Origin: Anastrepha obliqua
Taxonomy: Eukaryota > Arthropoda > Insecta > Diptera > Tephritidae
DNA length: 64,000 nt
Assembly (NCBI RefSeq): GCF_027943255.1
Contig: NC_072896.1
Coordinates: 118,699,879-118,763,878 of the forward strand
Direction of reading: 5' to 3'
Positions within the stretch are counted from its first letter, which is position 1. Each line of letters begins with the position of its first letter. The notes under the pieces are model-generated. The model made no database searches. It saw nothing but the letters and a program-made list of their open reading frames with translations, and was not told the DNA's origin. This document shows, piece after piece, positions 12,042 through 22,004 of this stretch. The position numbers were made by a program, and so were the translations under genes.

Positions 12042-12545
12042 CGAGGGTTGCTTTTTATATTTCCGACCTAACAATGGAAAAGTGAACATTGGTGGTTAAA
12101 ACACGTTTTTTTTTAAATTGTGGGGGATCCAATGCGAACACATTTGGCAATCACACAACAAACAGATAAGCAATAGAGCGCATAAAGGTTAAAATAAAGG
12201 TGTCCATCACTAAAAATCATCTTTTTTTCTGATAAAATTATTAAAAACATGGCATGAATAATTCTGTGCCACCCTGTATAATAATTTTAGTTTATCGATG
12301 CATTGTTGTCTTGTTAATCCAAGTCCGAAAATGTGAAAAATAATGGCACGAAAATATTCACAGTTAAATTTCACTTTTTTTTGTCGAGATGCATTTTCGC
12401 AGCCACTGTAAACAGCATTATGGCTCACAGATCAAAACGTTCCGAGTGTAGCTATGGTAAAATAAGTCTAACTTTCCCATGGAAACGTCAGACGGCTCCT
12501 TATAACGGATATTCCTAAGGCTATAAATATAAATAGCAACCCTTG
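12042..12545 (-). mobile_element. Non-autonomous mariner-derived element with TA duplication
   Basis: The left end reads 'cgagggttgctttttatatt' after TA. The right end, read on the minus strand, gives 'caagggttgctatttatatt' after TA. That is about 18 matches in 20, so these are terminal inverted repeats of a 504-base element with TA on both sides, as Tc1/mariner elements leave. Inside is a truncated N-terminal transposase frame on the minus strand and what looks like the end of a second element (12240-12277). Confidence 0.75.
12273..12428 (-). pseudogene. Mariner transposase N-terminal fragment
   Basis: About 52 codons survive. The piece 'KVKFNCEYFRAIIFHIF' followed by 'GLTRQQCIDKL' is the first helix-turn-helix region of a mariner-type transposase that has a basic lead-in. 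The reading then runs into a sequence that resembles the end of another element, so the rest of the DNA-binding domain and the whole catalytic domain are missing. It is not a working gene. The start codon at 12428 is simply the first ATG, and the original start may have been a little downstream. Confidence 0.65.
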
Positions 12546-12549
12546 TACT

Positions 12550-14695
12550 GGCAGGTATTGGTAAACTATTTGCTAAACCAACCAAGGAACAACCTTCGCC
12601 GAAGTCAACAGAGTTGCTTTAGATGGCGTCCAAGGGACTCATAGCGACGTAGCAACATACATGACTTTCATCGTATAGACGAAAACCTGACATGGGCACA
12701 GGATAGAGGAAACCAAGATCAATGAAAATCATTTCTGCTGGTACTAAGCACCCAGTGATTATCATAATCACTCTTCTCCTCCACCTAAACTTCACCGAAC
12801 CTTAATTCATAGGGTCACACTTGACCCAAACCTCCCTGGATAGAATGAATCCTATATCTCTCGGGCGCAAAGCACGAAAATAAATCTAAAAAATTATTGA
12901 TTTGTAGCTATCAATCTGGCTAAAGACACTGGCGTCCTTTCTTGACTTTCTACTGAATTTTCGGATTTTTTTTTTTTGTATTTTTCATTAACAAGCAAAG
13001 TTGACACCGTGGCAACGTCAAACACTAAGAGCAAGCGAGCAGCTTATTGCATATTCCCAAGACTTCAAAGAAAATGATCAGGCATACGAACATATATATT
13101 TTTTTCATAAAATTTTTCGTCAAAAAAAAATCAATGGCCGTTCGTCTGTCGTCTGGATGCGATCAATTTGTCTGGCACGGCTTTTAAAATGCTTTCGACA
13201 GACATACACTGCTGCTGCTGCTGTTGCCTGCCAGCCTCCCATGCCATTTATGTCTTGTGTGTGTCTCGTCTACAAATGCAGCGCATCCGATGGATAGGTG
13301 TACAGATGGCATCACCTACATACATGCACACAGTAACGCACACAAACAAGCCAAGTGTTTTAATATTGATATTTTTAGCTGAAATTAATTTATGAACGCC
13401 GAGGTGTGAGCTAGAGGCGGGGCTGTCAAGCGAGTGAGCGACGAATAGAATAAGCTGCGGCATGGCCGGCGGTCACTTTGATAAGATAATTTAAAATAGG
13501 TAAATTAATGGCAAGGGATATATTAAGAAAATGAAATGGGAAATTATTTAAGTGGAGATATGACACACACACGCCGAAATATTTAAATACATACGCACAC
13601 GGAACATGTATATGCAGTTATAGCCAATAGCAGCAGATGGTATGAAAAGGATTAATTGGGGTAAGATATTAAAAAGCTAAAAATGTACACTTTTCCGATT
13701 TGGTAGGGTACAATGAATTTCAAATAAAAATTTTGCTGGCGTTTAATTTGTCTCTTTTCGTGTTTCATGTTTTAAGAGTCACTTTATTAATTGGCTCTAT
13801 AAATAATAGTTAATGTAATGCGATTATTTTCCAAGTCATTTAATTTAAAAAGCTTGAGAATATATTGGCAAGAGCCCAAATTTATCGTACGATTTTCGTT
13901 GGTTATAAAATTACCAAGAAATTTTATTTTGAGTAAAATAGTGGCAGATAATTGTCAGCATTCATAGTACCTTTACCTATTCCTGTTTGGACTAGAAAAC
14001 AACAGGAAGAATAAGACACTGAAAATGGCGTAAATATTGAGAAGAGGAGAGAAATGAAGTTGCTGAACAATGCCAAGAGGAAGCGTAGAATTTTAATCAT
14101 TATGCAAAATTTATACTAGAAAATATTTAAGAAGTGGTACTATTTGAGGGTCATTGCCTGGGGACAGAATGAAATGAAAGACCTAAACCGGGGTTGAAAG
14201 GCCTTCAAACTTTCAAATCACAAATCGCATTCTTTGGTGAAATTTCTTTGCCATGGCCATTTTAAATTTTCAAAATTTTGCAAATCTGTGGACCTACAGA
14301 TTATTTGTGTAAAGTTTTTTAATGAGAAACCCCTTAGTGAAATTTTTGGCAAATATTTTTCTAGAACATGTTAACCCCCTAACGACCTTGAAAATGGCAT
14401 TTTATCAGGGCTTTCTAAAAAGGTGATCAAAGCGACCATTTCGCGAAAGTGCTAATGGGTTAAAATGTTCTACAAAATTATTTTTCGTAAAATTGTACTA
14501 TAATATATACATCCAATAAATGTGCTGCTCTGCGATATGTATTTTAACTTTGAACCTTTTCATTTACTCTAAAAATACTCAGACAAAATATTGCTAACTT
14601 CAAATGGCCAAAACTATTTGGAGTTTTTACTATATATTGTCAGCATCCAAATCAAGTATACACCACATATTGATATTTATTTATTTATATAGTTT
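12550..14695. other. No gene recognised
   Basis: This interval has ordinary composition with T-runs, CTG repeats near 13211-13225 and an ACAC tract near 13565. Open frames up to 98 codons at 13001-13463 overlap on both strands and have no domain content. No element ends were recognised. Confidence 0.45.
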
Positions 14696-14699
14696 ATAC

Positions 14700-14905
14700 T
14701 ACCATATAAAGAAAAGTTTCGAACTTTGTATAAAAGTTGCAAAAATTTGGCAAATTTTCATCAAAATATCAAACTTTTTACTAAGAATTTTTAGAAAAAT
14801 TTCGTACATGCAGTTGTATAGATCACTGAATTTTTGTATAATAAAATGCAAATTTCGAGTAGATCAAAAATAAAACTGATATTTGAGAATTTTTTAGATC
14901 GCGGT
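14700..14905 (+). repeat. Dispersed AT-rich repeat, copy C
   Basis: In order: 'cgaactttgtataaaagttg', 'aatttggcaaattttcatca', 'caaactttttactaag', 'catgcagttgtatag', 'gaatttttgtataataaaat', then 'gcaaatttcgagtagatc'. It matches copy B over about 180 bases with many substitutions. Confidence 0.6.
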
Positions 14906-15164
14906 CTTGTGCATTTTCTCCATTTAAAGGCTACCAAATCAACGTGTTTTGTTTACTTTGATGCTAACAGTAGACCTTTCATCCTGTTTAAGTTAAGTTT
15001 CTCTCCATTTTCCTTGCACCAAAATTTTCATAAAGAAAATCAAAACATTTTCAGCAGTAAAATACTAGCATAACTGAAACATACCGAAATTTTTCCAGCC
15101 CTTTATAAATAAATCATTCAGACCAAGAAATCCTAGCCAGTAGAATGGGTGTATCTCACAATGA

Positions 15165-15307
15165 CTTATGCAGGGTCGGCCCAACACCTCCTCTATGAAT
15201 GTCCTGCACTTCAAAGAAACCGCGCCAAATATCTTGGCGATTATTTCTTTGAAGACCTGTGAAATTTGCAAAATGTAGTCCCTAGTTACCTTCCTAAAAA
15301 GATCTAA
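15165..15307 (+). pseudogene. LINE ORF2 C-terminal zinc-knuckle remnant
   Basis: From 15182 the + strand reads 'QHLLYECPAL', then 'KYLGDYFFEDL', an internal TGA, then about 14 more codons to TAA. This is the H-x4-C half of the C-terminal CCHC region and the 'LG.YFF' tail, as in the longer element at 27.6 kb ('QHLLLSCPAL', 'HLGSYFF'). The first two cysteines lie in a different frame or are lost. It is clearly non-functional. Confidence 0.65.
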
Positions 15308-15315
15308 GTGGTTTT

Positions 15316-15412
15316 TTCTAAATTTTGGTGTTTCACCGAGATTCGAACCTACGTTCTCTCTGTGAATTCCGAATGGTAGTCACGTTCCAACCCATTCGGC
15401 TACGGCGGCCGC
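15316..15412 (-). repeat. tRNA-derived SINE, head only
   Basis: Reading from 15412 leftward, the sequence begins GCGGCCGC, then has 'TAGCCGAATGGGTTGG' in the box A position and 'GGTTCGAATCTCGG' in the box B position, ending in an AT-rich stretch. These are the internal RNA polymerase III promoter boxes of a tRNA-type SINE. The body present in the copies at 21757-22000 and 34928-35254 is missing here. Confidence 0.75.
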
Positions 15413-15617
15413 AACTTAGTTAGTGGATGGAAATCAAATGCAGGTACCGCAATGGCCCTTAGGACCAGCGGGTGTCGAGACAAGCAACCTGACTAACACA
15501 ACCTAACCTAAAGCACATAAATAAGGTAGCAGCAGTAAAGATGCTGATTTGAGTTTTAAATAAAATTTTTTGTTATTCTTAAATTTTTTTTTAATAAAAT
15601 TGAATTTAAAATTTATA

Positions 15618-16899
15618 TGGACGTTGAATTAGTTTTAAAGGTTTTTTTCGAAGATTTGGGGCTTTATTGTGAAAAAACGGTACAAAATATTTTATTCGAA
15701 GTATTCGCCATCACTAGCTACAACTTTCGCCCATCTTTCGGGCAATTTCCATATGCCGTTTCTCCAAAATTCTGGCCGCTGCTTGGCTATCCATGACTCA
15801 ACCCATATTTTGGTAGCCTCGTACGAGGAGAACCGCTGGTCCGCCAAATCGAGACTCATATGCCGGAACAAATGATAATTGGAGGAAGCTATGTCTGGAC
15901 TATGCGGGTGGGGTAAACTTCCCAGCCAAGCGTTCCAAGGTATTTTTTGACAGGTTGAGCAGCATGCGGCCGAGCGTTGTCATGTTGCAAAATAACCTTG
16001 TCGTGCCTTTTTACCGTTTCCGGCCGTTTTTCTTTCAATGCCCGGCTTAAGCGCATCAATTGCAGTCGGTAACGATCCCCCGTGATTGTTTCGTCCGGTT
16101 GGAGCAGCTCAAAATATACGACGCCGACCTGATCCCACCAAATGCAGAGCATGATTTTCTTGCCGTGAATATTCTGCTTGGCCGTCGACGTTGATGCGTG
16201 GCCGGGCAAACCCCATGATTTTTTGCGTTTTGGGTTATCGTAGTGGATCCATTTTTCGTCGCCAGCCACCACCCGATGCAAAAAACCCTTCCGATTTTGT
16301 CGCTCGATCAGCAATTCGCACGTAAAAAATCGCCGTTCGACGTCGCGCAGCTTCAACTCGTACGGGACCCAATGTCCTTGTTTTTGGATCATTCCCATCG
16401 CTTTTAGACGCTTGCAAACGGTTGATTTATCAACGCCCAATGATTCAGCAAGCTCGTCTTGGGTTTGGCACGAGTCCTCGTTTACCAATTCCCCCAATTC
16501 CGCGTCCTCGAACTTTTTGGGCTGGCCAAGACGCTCCTTGTCTTCGGTGTGAAAATCACCACTTTTGAATCGTCGAAACCAGTACTCACATGTTGAAATC
16601 GACGGAGTATGGTCTGGGTAGGCCTCCTGCAGCAATTCACGGGCTTGGGCTGTATTTTTTTTTTTTTCAAATTGAAGCAGAAAAGCAAAGCTTCCCGCAA
16701 ATTGCGTTTCGACGGCACGAAAGTTGACATACTCGGAGCACGAAAACACTGCGTTGTTTATACTTCAGCGGAATGACAGATACTGATAAACAAAGCCTAG
16801 GGATGAGGCTTTGTCATGAATATATATTCAGTATTGCCAACGCGATAAAGTGATAAATAGCGCCATCTGTGTGTCACCTTTAAAACTAATTCAACCTCC
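15618..16899 (-). mobile_element. Near-complete mariner element
   Basis: Both ends carry 'GTTGAATTAGTTTTAAAGGT' as inverted repeats (15623-15642 and its complement around 16876-16895), identical over 20 bases. TA lies just outside on both sides (15616-15617; 16900-16901). The length of about 1.28 kb is normal for mariner. Inside is one minus-strand transposase frame broken by two frameshifts. It is the most complete element of the window, and its well-matched ends suggest it is one of the younger ones. Confidence 0.9.
15692..16730 (-). pseudogene. Mariner transposase (DD34D type), two frameshifts and a lost catalytic residue
   Basis: The transposase would cut and join the element ends in the nucleus. 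The natural start is the ATG at 16730 ('MSTFVPSK'). That frame is lost at an A-run (T-run on +, about 16651-16665) and continues in the frame that reads 'EYWFRRFKSGDF', 'WVPYEL' (the mariner WVPHEL box with Tyr for His), 'VAGDEKW' with the first catalytic Asp, and 'LQHDNARPH' with the second. A further one-base shift near 15915 moves into the frame reading 'SPDIASSNYHLF' and on to TAA at 15692. The residue at the third catalytic position, Asp in 'PSDYHLF' of Mos1-like enzymes, is Asn here. Even without the shifts the enzyme would be inactive. The total of about 345 residues is the family norm. Confidence 0.9.
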
Positions 16900-16904
16900 T
16901 AATA

Positions 16905-17510
16905 TTTTTTATTCTTAAATTTTTTTTTAAATAATTTAAAAGTTTAATTTAAATTTGTTTGGCTTTAATTTTATTCAATTTTTGTTTTTATTTAATTTTT
17001 TAAATTTTTTTTTTATTCTTCTTTTATTTTTTTGTTTTTTAATTTTTGTTACATTTTCTTTTTGAATTTTTCTCGATTTTTTTTATTGATTTTTTTATTT
17101 TATTTTGTTATTTTATTTTATTTTGTTATTTTGTTATTTTTTTTTATTTTGTTATTGTTTTTTATTTTTTTTTTATTTAATTTTTTTTATTTGATTTTTT
17201 TTTTTATTTGATTTTTTTTATCTAATTTTTGTTACATTTTCGTTTTTAATTTTATTTCGATTTGTTTATTGAATTTTTATTTTTTATTTTTTTTTATTTT
17301 TTTTTAATATTTTTTTATTTAATTTTTCCCCCTTTTTTGCTAAATTTTCTTTTTTAAGTTTTTTGTTTAACTAAATTTTTTTATTTTTGTTTAGGTTTTT
17401 GTTTAACTAAATTTTTTTTTATTTTAAAGTTATTTTAATAAAAATATTTTTGTGTTTTTTAATTGTTTAATTGATTTTTTGGTTCAAATTTAAATTGAAA
17501 CCTTTTTATA
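16905..17510. repeat. T-rich low-complexity block
   Basis: The + strand is T-runs broken by A and a few G. It lies between the mariner and copy D of the AT-rich repeat. No open frame deserves attention. Confidence 0.8.
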
Positions 17511-17514
17511 TTTT

Positions 17515-17645
17515 ATTTCAGAGAAATTTCGGGCATGCAATTTTATAGTCCAGAGTTTTGGTATAATAAAGAGCAAATTTGTAGTTGCTTTAAAATTCGC
17601 ATTGATTTTTCATAATTTTTTTTTGCTGTCGGTGTTGAGTGTTTC
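17515..17645 (+). repeat. Dispersed AT-rich repeat, copy D
   Basis: The piece contains 'gggcatgcaattttatag', 'gttttggtataataaagagc', 'attcgcattgatttttcata' and 'gctgtcggtgttgag'. This is the right half of the family as seen in copies B and C. Confidence 0.6.
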
Positions 17646-17649
17646 CATC

Positions 17650-19250
17650 TATAAGTTGCACATTTACAAGATTCGCCATGATGTTTTTTTATAGCATTCC
17701 GATCCAAGGAGAGAGACAAAAACAACACTCACTCTTTAAAAAAAACATTATTTATTATTGTGAAAATATTTCTCATCGATTCTGCAACAGTTTCGCACTT
17801 TTTTAGACGCATTGATGGCTCAGCAGTGTTTACCTCACTGAGGCGTAGGCATTAAAATTCAGCAATTGATTTCACAAATATCATAAGCGACTCACGGCTC
17901 AAATGCTACTGTCAAGACAATAAAGTACAAGAAACAGGTGCAATAAAAAAATGTTTTGCATTTTTTGCATAAAAATAGCTCCTCTTCAAAGAATAAATAA
18001 TTATCATAACTCTTGTCTTATCTGCAAATTATATCGCAAATCGTTTTCTGATGAGTCCATAATAATAGCGCGCAGTCGGTGCAACACAAAACACAACAAC
18101 AGCTTCTTTTGCAGCAAACAAAGCGAAACTTGCTCTACTCCGTCGGCCTGCTAACAGCTAGAAACTCATGGCAAGCATTGGCGGTAAAGCACGCCCGCTT
18201 CCTTTGAACGTTTTATTGTCATTTATTTTTAGTTTTTTTTTTCTTTTGTTTTTTGTCTTTTTGTTTTGCAATGACAACATCATTGTTTTATCAGGCATTT
18301 ACCACGTCGAGTGTCAATTGTGCCTTCTTCACAACGACTTGGCTTTATTAATTCTCTGGCGTTTAATTTTCTTTTTTGTTTGCATTGCTTTGCTTTTGCG
18401 CACCGCTCCCATCAGCACACCGAACGACAACCAAGTCCAGCGACGACATGCAAATTACTCCTATGCACACAAATTTGCAAATATTAACAGCTACGATAGT
18501 ATAAAGTAGAAAAATACAACAAGAACAACAACAACAGCAATACTATGCTTGTCACTCACTCGAATTGGCCAAGAGTTGCACGGAGTTGTCACCGACTTCC
18601 CTCGCCTGCCAGGCATCGGAAGCGAGAACTTTGCGAATACTTAGCGGACGTTGCAATTAAAACGGACGCCATGATGACTAGACAAAAGCGACAGAAGAAT
18701 GTTGTCACTTCCAACTACAAGTTGCTTGCCTCTTGCTTCTTTTTTCTCTAGTTGTTATTGTACTAGCCTAGAGTCCGTCTATAATGTCGCACGCCTTCTC
18801 ATGCTTCAGGCCTCACGCCGCACGCCTCACGTTTCAACAAGTAAGAGTATTTAAATTGTTGTTAATGTGTTGATAATGAATGGTGCAAAGTCGGCGAAAA
18901 AAGTTGTGCCGTAAATTTCACGACCAACGGCGCTCCTCAATGAAACTTCAAGTAAAGGGTGTGTCACAAAGTGCTTTGTAGCTTAAGTAATTATAGCATA
19001 AAAAGTTATCTAATTAGTTGCTATGTTTTGAAGAGGTTAGAACATCTAAAGAATTTGAGATTAGTTGACGAAGTTTTGCAAAGAAAATAAAAATAGCAGC
19101 CCTCGGATAAAAGGTTTAAGAGTAATATTTTTATTATTTTAGATGCGTACGACGGCAAGATTCCCGGTAGAGGGAGATGAAATTACTAGAAATTTACGAT
19201 GGAAAATAGAAAATAATAGATTGTTAACATTGTAACTAATTGTTACAAAA
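17650..19250. other. Unique-looking DNA, no gene recognised
   Basis: Open frames such as 18168-18509 are hydrophobic because of T-runs and have no recognisable domain. No element ends, tRNA or splice-bounded exon could be supported here. Confidence 0.4.
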
Positions 19251-19256
19251 AAGTTA

Positions 19257-20077
19257 CAGGGTCCGGCACTCAAACTGTAAACAATTTAGTTTGGCCAGAA
19301 GTTGTGTTTGGAAAACTACTTTTATTCAATTCAAAGTAAAAAATGTGTGAAAATAATACAAAATTAGGAATCAATTTACTCTTGCTCGATATGACCACCT
19401 TTTGCCTTGACTATGGCCTTGAGACGGTCCAGAAACGAATCGGAAGCTGTCCGAATGTGATTTGCAGGTATTTTGGCCCACTCGCGGACAATGGCTTTTT
19501 TCAGCGCCTCGAGACTGGACCGGTGAATCTTTTAGTTCGGACCTTGCTCTCTACAATGGCCCAAAGAGAAAAATCCTTTGGATTCGCGTCTGGTGAATTT
19601 GAGAGCCATTGTGTGGACGTTATTAAGTTGGGGAGAGCGCCCATCTGCGGTTACAGTGGCCCAAACCATTACCTGTAGCAGGTGCTGCTGCCTCCTGGTG
19701 GCCAATCGATGGCTCAAATTCTCGTATGAATGGTCGGTCAAATAAACTCTATCGTTTTAGGAGTTTGCGAATTGCTCAATTTGAAAAATTTTCTCGTCAG
19801 AAAACACAGCATCATTGTGACAAGTAATAGTGCGATAAACAAGAACTTTATTTACTTTAAGGTGCTCGAGCTCACGAACAATCGCTGGTTGTGATTTTCA
19901 AGCCAAATATAATGCAATCACACTATTATGTCTGAAATCCATTACTGATTTGCTTGTTTCGCGTTTACTCTCGGCATAATGCTTCCGCGCGCTTGTGAAC
20001 AATACTCTGGACTATCATTTAGCCAACTAACAGACACCACGAGCGTTCTGAAGTTACACTTCGAGTGCCGGGCCCTG
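19257..20077 (-). mobile_element. maT-like Tc1/mariner element, internally deleted
   Basis: The left end reads 'cagggtccggcactcaaact' after TA (19255-19256). The right end on the minus strand reads 'cagggcccggcactcgaagt', also bordered by TA (20078-20079). These are inverted repeats of about 25 bases with few differences. At 821 bases the element is shorter than the 1.2-1.3 kb of full maT elements, and the loss falls within the transposase. It could only have moved with transposase supplied in trans. Confidence 0.8.
19376..19942 (-). pseudogene. maT-like transposase, with internal deletions
   Basis: Start at ATG 19942: 'MDFRHNSVIALYLA', an in-frame TGA, then 'KSQPAIVRELEHLKVNKV', the first helix-turn-helix. 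Soon after, the reading jumps to 'VFSDEKIFQIEQF' with the first catalytic Asp, so most of the linker is gone. It goes on to 'LQVMVWATVTADGRSP' and then is missing the region of the second catalytic Asp. A degraded stretch with a TAA leads to the normal C-terminus: 'SLEALKKAIVREWAKIP', 'LDRLKAIVKAKGGHIE' and TAA at 19376. Both ends of the gene are well preserved while the middle is lost. Confidence 0.8.
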
Positions 20078-20079
20078 TA

Positions 20080-21100
20080 AGTAGTAAATCGTTCGTCATT
20101 CATCATTATATTCAGTACTGAAGGGACCAGTACGCGTTTTTCTGTGCTGAAAAAACGTTTTCAAATACTACTTGAAAATTTTAAAGCTACTTTAGAAAAC
20201 TTGACTGTTTATGTATGAGACCGATATTTATAGCAGTGCCTTCTAATAAATAGCGATTTTAATGAGTGATATACTGGATAGCAAAATATTTCTACGAATC
20301 CTCAGCATCGCTCTTTGATATTTGTTTATTTATCTATTACTAAATTTTCAAAATTTTCATGAACTTCCTTTTTTTAAATAAAATTATTTGCTTCAGTATT
20401 TTTTACTTGAATATTGATTTGGAAATATTATATGATTTGTAGTGAACCATATGAAGATCGTGGGAATCTTCTTCTTCTTCATGGGAATCCATATTTATAA
20501 ACACAGTTGTTTCCTTTTTTGTTAAAACTTGGCGCAAAAGCGCACGAACGGATTACAACCAAATTTGAAAAGTATATTCCTAAGGCCCTGTGCAAGAACA
20601 TAGGACATATTTTAATACGCTAGGTGGCGCTGATTGATTTCGGTGAAGTTAAAAACTTATGCTGCAAGTGAGATTAGAAATACGAGTATTTTTACGAAAA
20701 CTGGATCATCTTTACAGTCAAAATATTTACTCTCCGAAATATTCGCGAATTATATTTTTAGCTTCCGATTTTTTTTACATAGAATATTTTGTGACATTCT
20801 TTAAGAAATACCGTTAATGCGGTTCATTTAACCCTTAGGAGCATGGTGGGAAGCCAGGTTCCCACCTTCTTTTTTCTCAACTTTTCTCTACAGATTTGAT
20901 ATTTATGAAAATGGGACCGAGAAAATTTATTTATATGATAATCCATATATCAAAGAATGTAACTGAAACTAAGAAAATTGTTTTGCGTGAATTTATAAAC
21001 AATTACAGATAAACAAATTGAAAAAATCGTCTATTTTCAGGAAAAAATTCATTTTTCAACAAAGTACATAATGTATAAAGATGGGACATGATACTATAAG
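20080..21100. other. No gene recognised
   Basis: At 20530-20650 there are words ('aaagcgcacgaacggatt', 'aggtggcgctg') of the kind seen in the non-coding 5' parts of insect Helitrons, and the Helitron at 32.6 kb has a similar 'aggtggcgctgccg'. That is too little to call an element. The rest is plain AT-rich DNA. Confidence 0.35.
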
Positions 21101-21417
21101 GTTTTTGGGGTTGCTGATTACGAATCTGAGGTCAGATTTGAGAAATTCAATATGGCGGATACAAAATGGCGGACATATTTTTTGAAAACTTGTTGGATAC
21201 TCACCAAGTTTGATATTAGGGAGTTTTTGGGGTCGCTGATTACGAATTTTGGGTCAGATTTGAAAAATTCAAAATGGCGGATACAAAATGGCGGACATAT
21301 TTTTTGAAAACTTGTTGGATACCAAAAACTCCCTAATATCAAACTTGGTGAGTATCCGCCATATTGAATTTCTCAAATCTGACCTCAGATTCGTAATCAG
21401 CGACCCCTGAAACCCTT
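21101..21417. repeat. Tandem plus inverted (foldback) repeat
   Basis: A unit beginning 'gtttttgggg' and including 'gctgattacgaat', 'aaaatggcggacatattttt' and 'gaaaacttgttggatac' occurs at 21101 and again at 21223, a 122-base period. From about 21323 the sequence runs back as the complement of the same unit ('ctccctaatatcaaacttgg' to 'attcgtaatcagcgacccc'), nearly to the unit start. The inverted arm is about 95 bases and close to perfect, so this single strand could fold into a long hairpin. No protein is encoded. Confidence 0.85.
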
Positions 21418-21756
21418 AAAATTACATGCAATCATAAAAGCGGTTGGTAAGTAAAATGTGTGCTTCAAAGGGTTAACTTATTTTTATTAATTAATTTATT
21501 TATTTTTTGTTTGTGATATATCAAAAATTTGGCAACACCATTTTCCCCAAGTTTTTTTCTTACAAACCTTCCACAGCCAGAAAAACGCAAAATATAAAAA
21601 ATTTTACGAAATCTGTTGAGTCATCCAGCTCTCTTTATACAGACTTAAATTTGAAAAATTTTCCTTAAAGGGGCAGATACGCTTCCTCGGCATCTTTAGC
21701 ACGGCTAAGATCAACAGGCAAAACTGGAACATGAAAATATCGCAAGAGCTACTCAG

Positions 21757-22000
21757 GCGGCATGCCGTGGATTGGTGCATGACTACCATTAGGAATGGTG
21801 CAGATTTGAATCTGCGCTCATAAAACGCCAAATGATAGAAAAAGTTTTTTCTAATGGGAGTCCCTCATCCGCAGATAATGGCAAACCTCCGAGTGTACTT
21901 CCGCCATAAAAAACTATCCGCCGTTCAGAGTCGACTTAAAACTGATTGAAAATAGACAAACACCCAAAACAGGTGATATGGTAAGCGCCAACTATAATTT
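21757..22000 (+). repeat. tRNA-derived SINE, old full-length copy
   Basis: It runs from a degraded head ('gcggcatgccgtgg', then a box B form 'gatttgaatctgcg') through the body ('ggcaaacctccgagtgta', 'ccgttcagagtcgacttaaa') to the tail ('caaacacccaaaa' and 'gcgccaactataa'). Body and tail are the complement of the copy at 34928-35254, so the order head-body-tail is shared. Confidence 0.65.
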
Positions 22001-22004
22001 TTTA

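Larger units (their letters stand above)
15150..15520 (+). mobile_element. 3' end of an RNase H-type LINE, split by a SINE
   Basis: A decayed C-terminal coding piece (15165-15307) is followed by the SINE head at 15316-15412. Then comes a 3' untranslated piece that includes 'ggtaccgcaatgg' and closes with 'aacctaacctaa' at about 15503-15514. The LINE at 25930-27890 also has a GGTATCRCAAWGG-like word and a CCTAA-repeat tail, so both appear to be of related families. The SINE therefore lies inside or at the edge of this older LINE 3' region. Confidence 0.6.

Noticed and set aside
15316..15412. A functional tRNA gene
   Set aside because: Box A and box B are present, but the acceptor stem and cloverleaf cannot be completed, and the segment recurs as part of a longer SINE.
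19343..19678. A 111-codon + strand frame
   Set aside because: It is the antisense of the maT-like transposase remnant, which has recognisable motifs on the minus strand.
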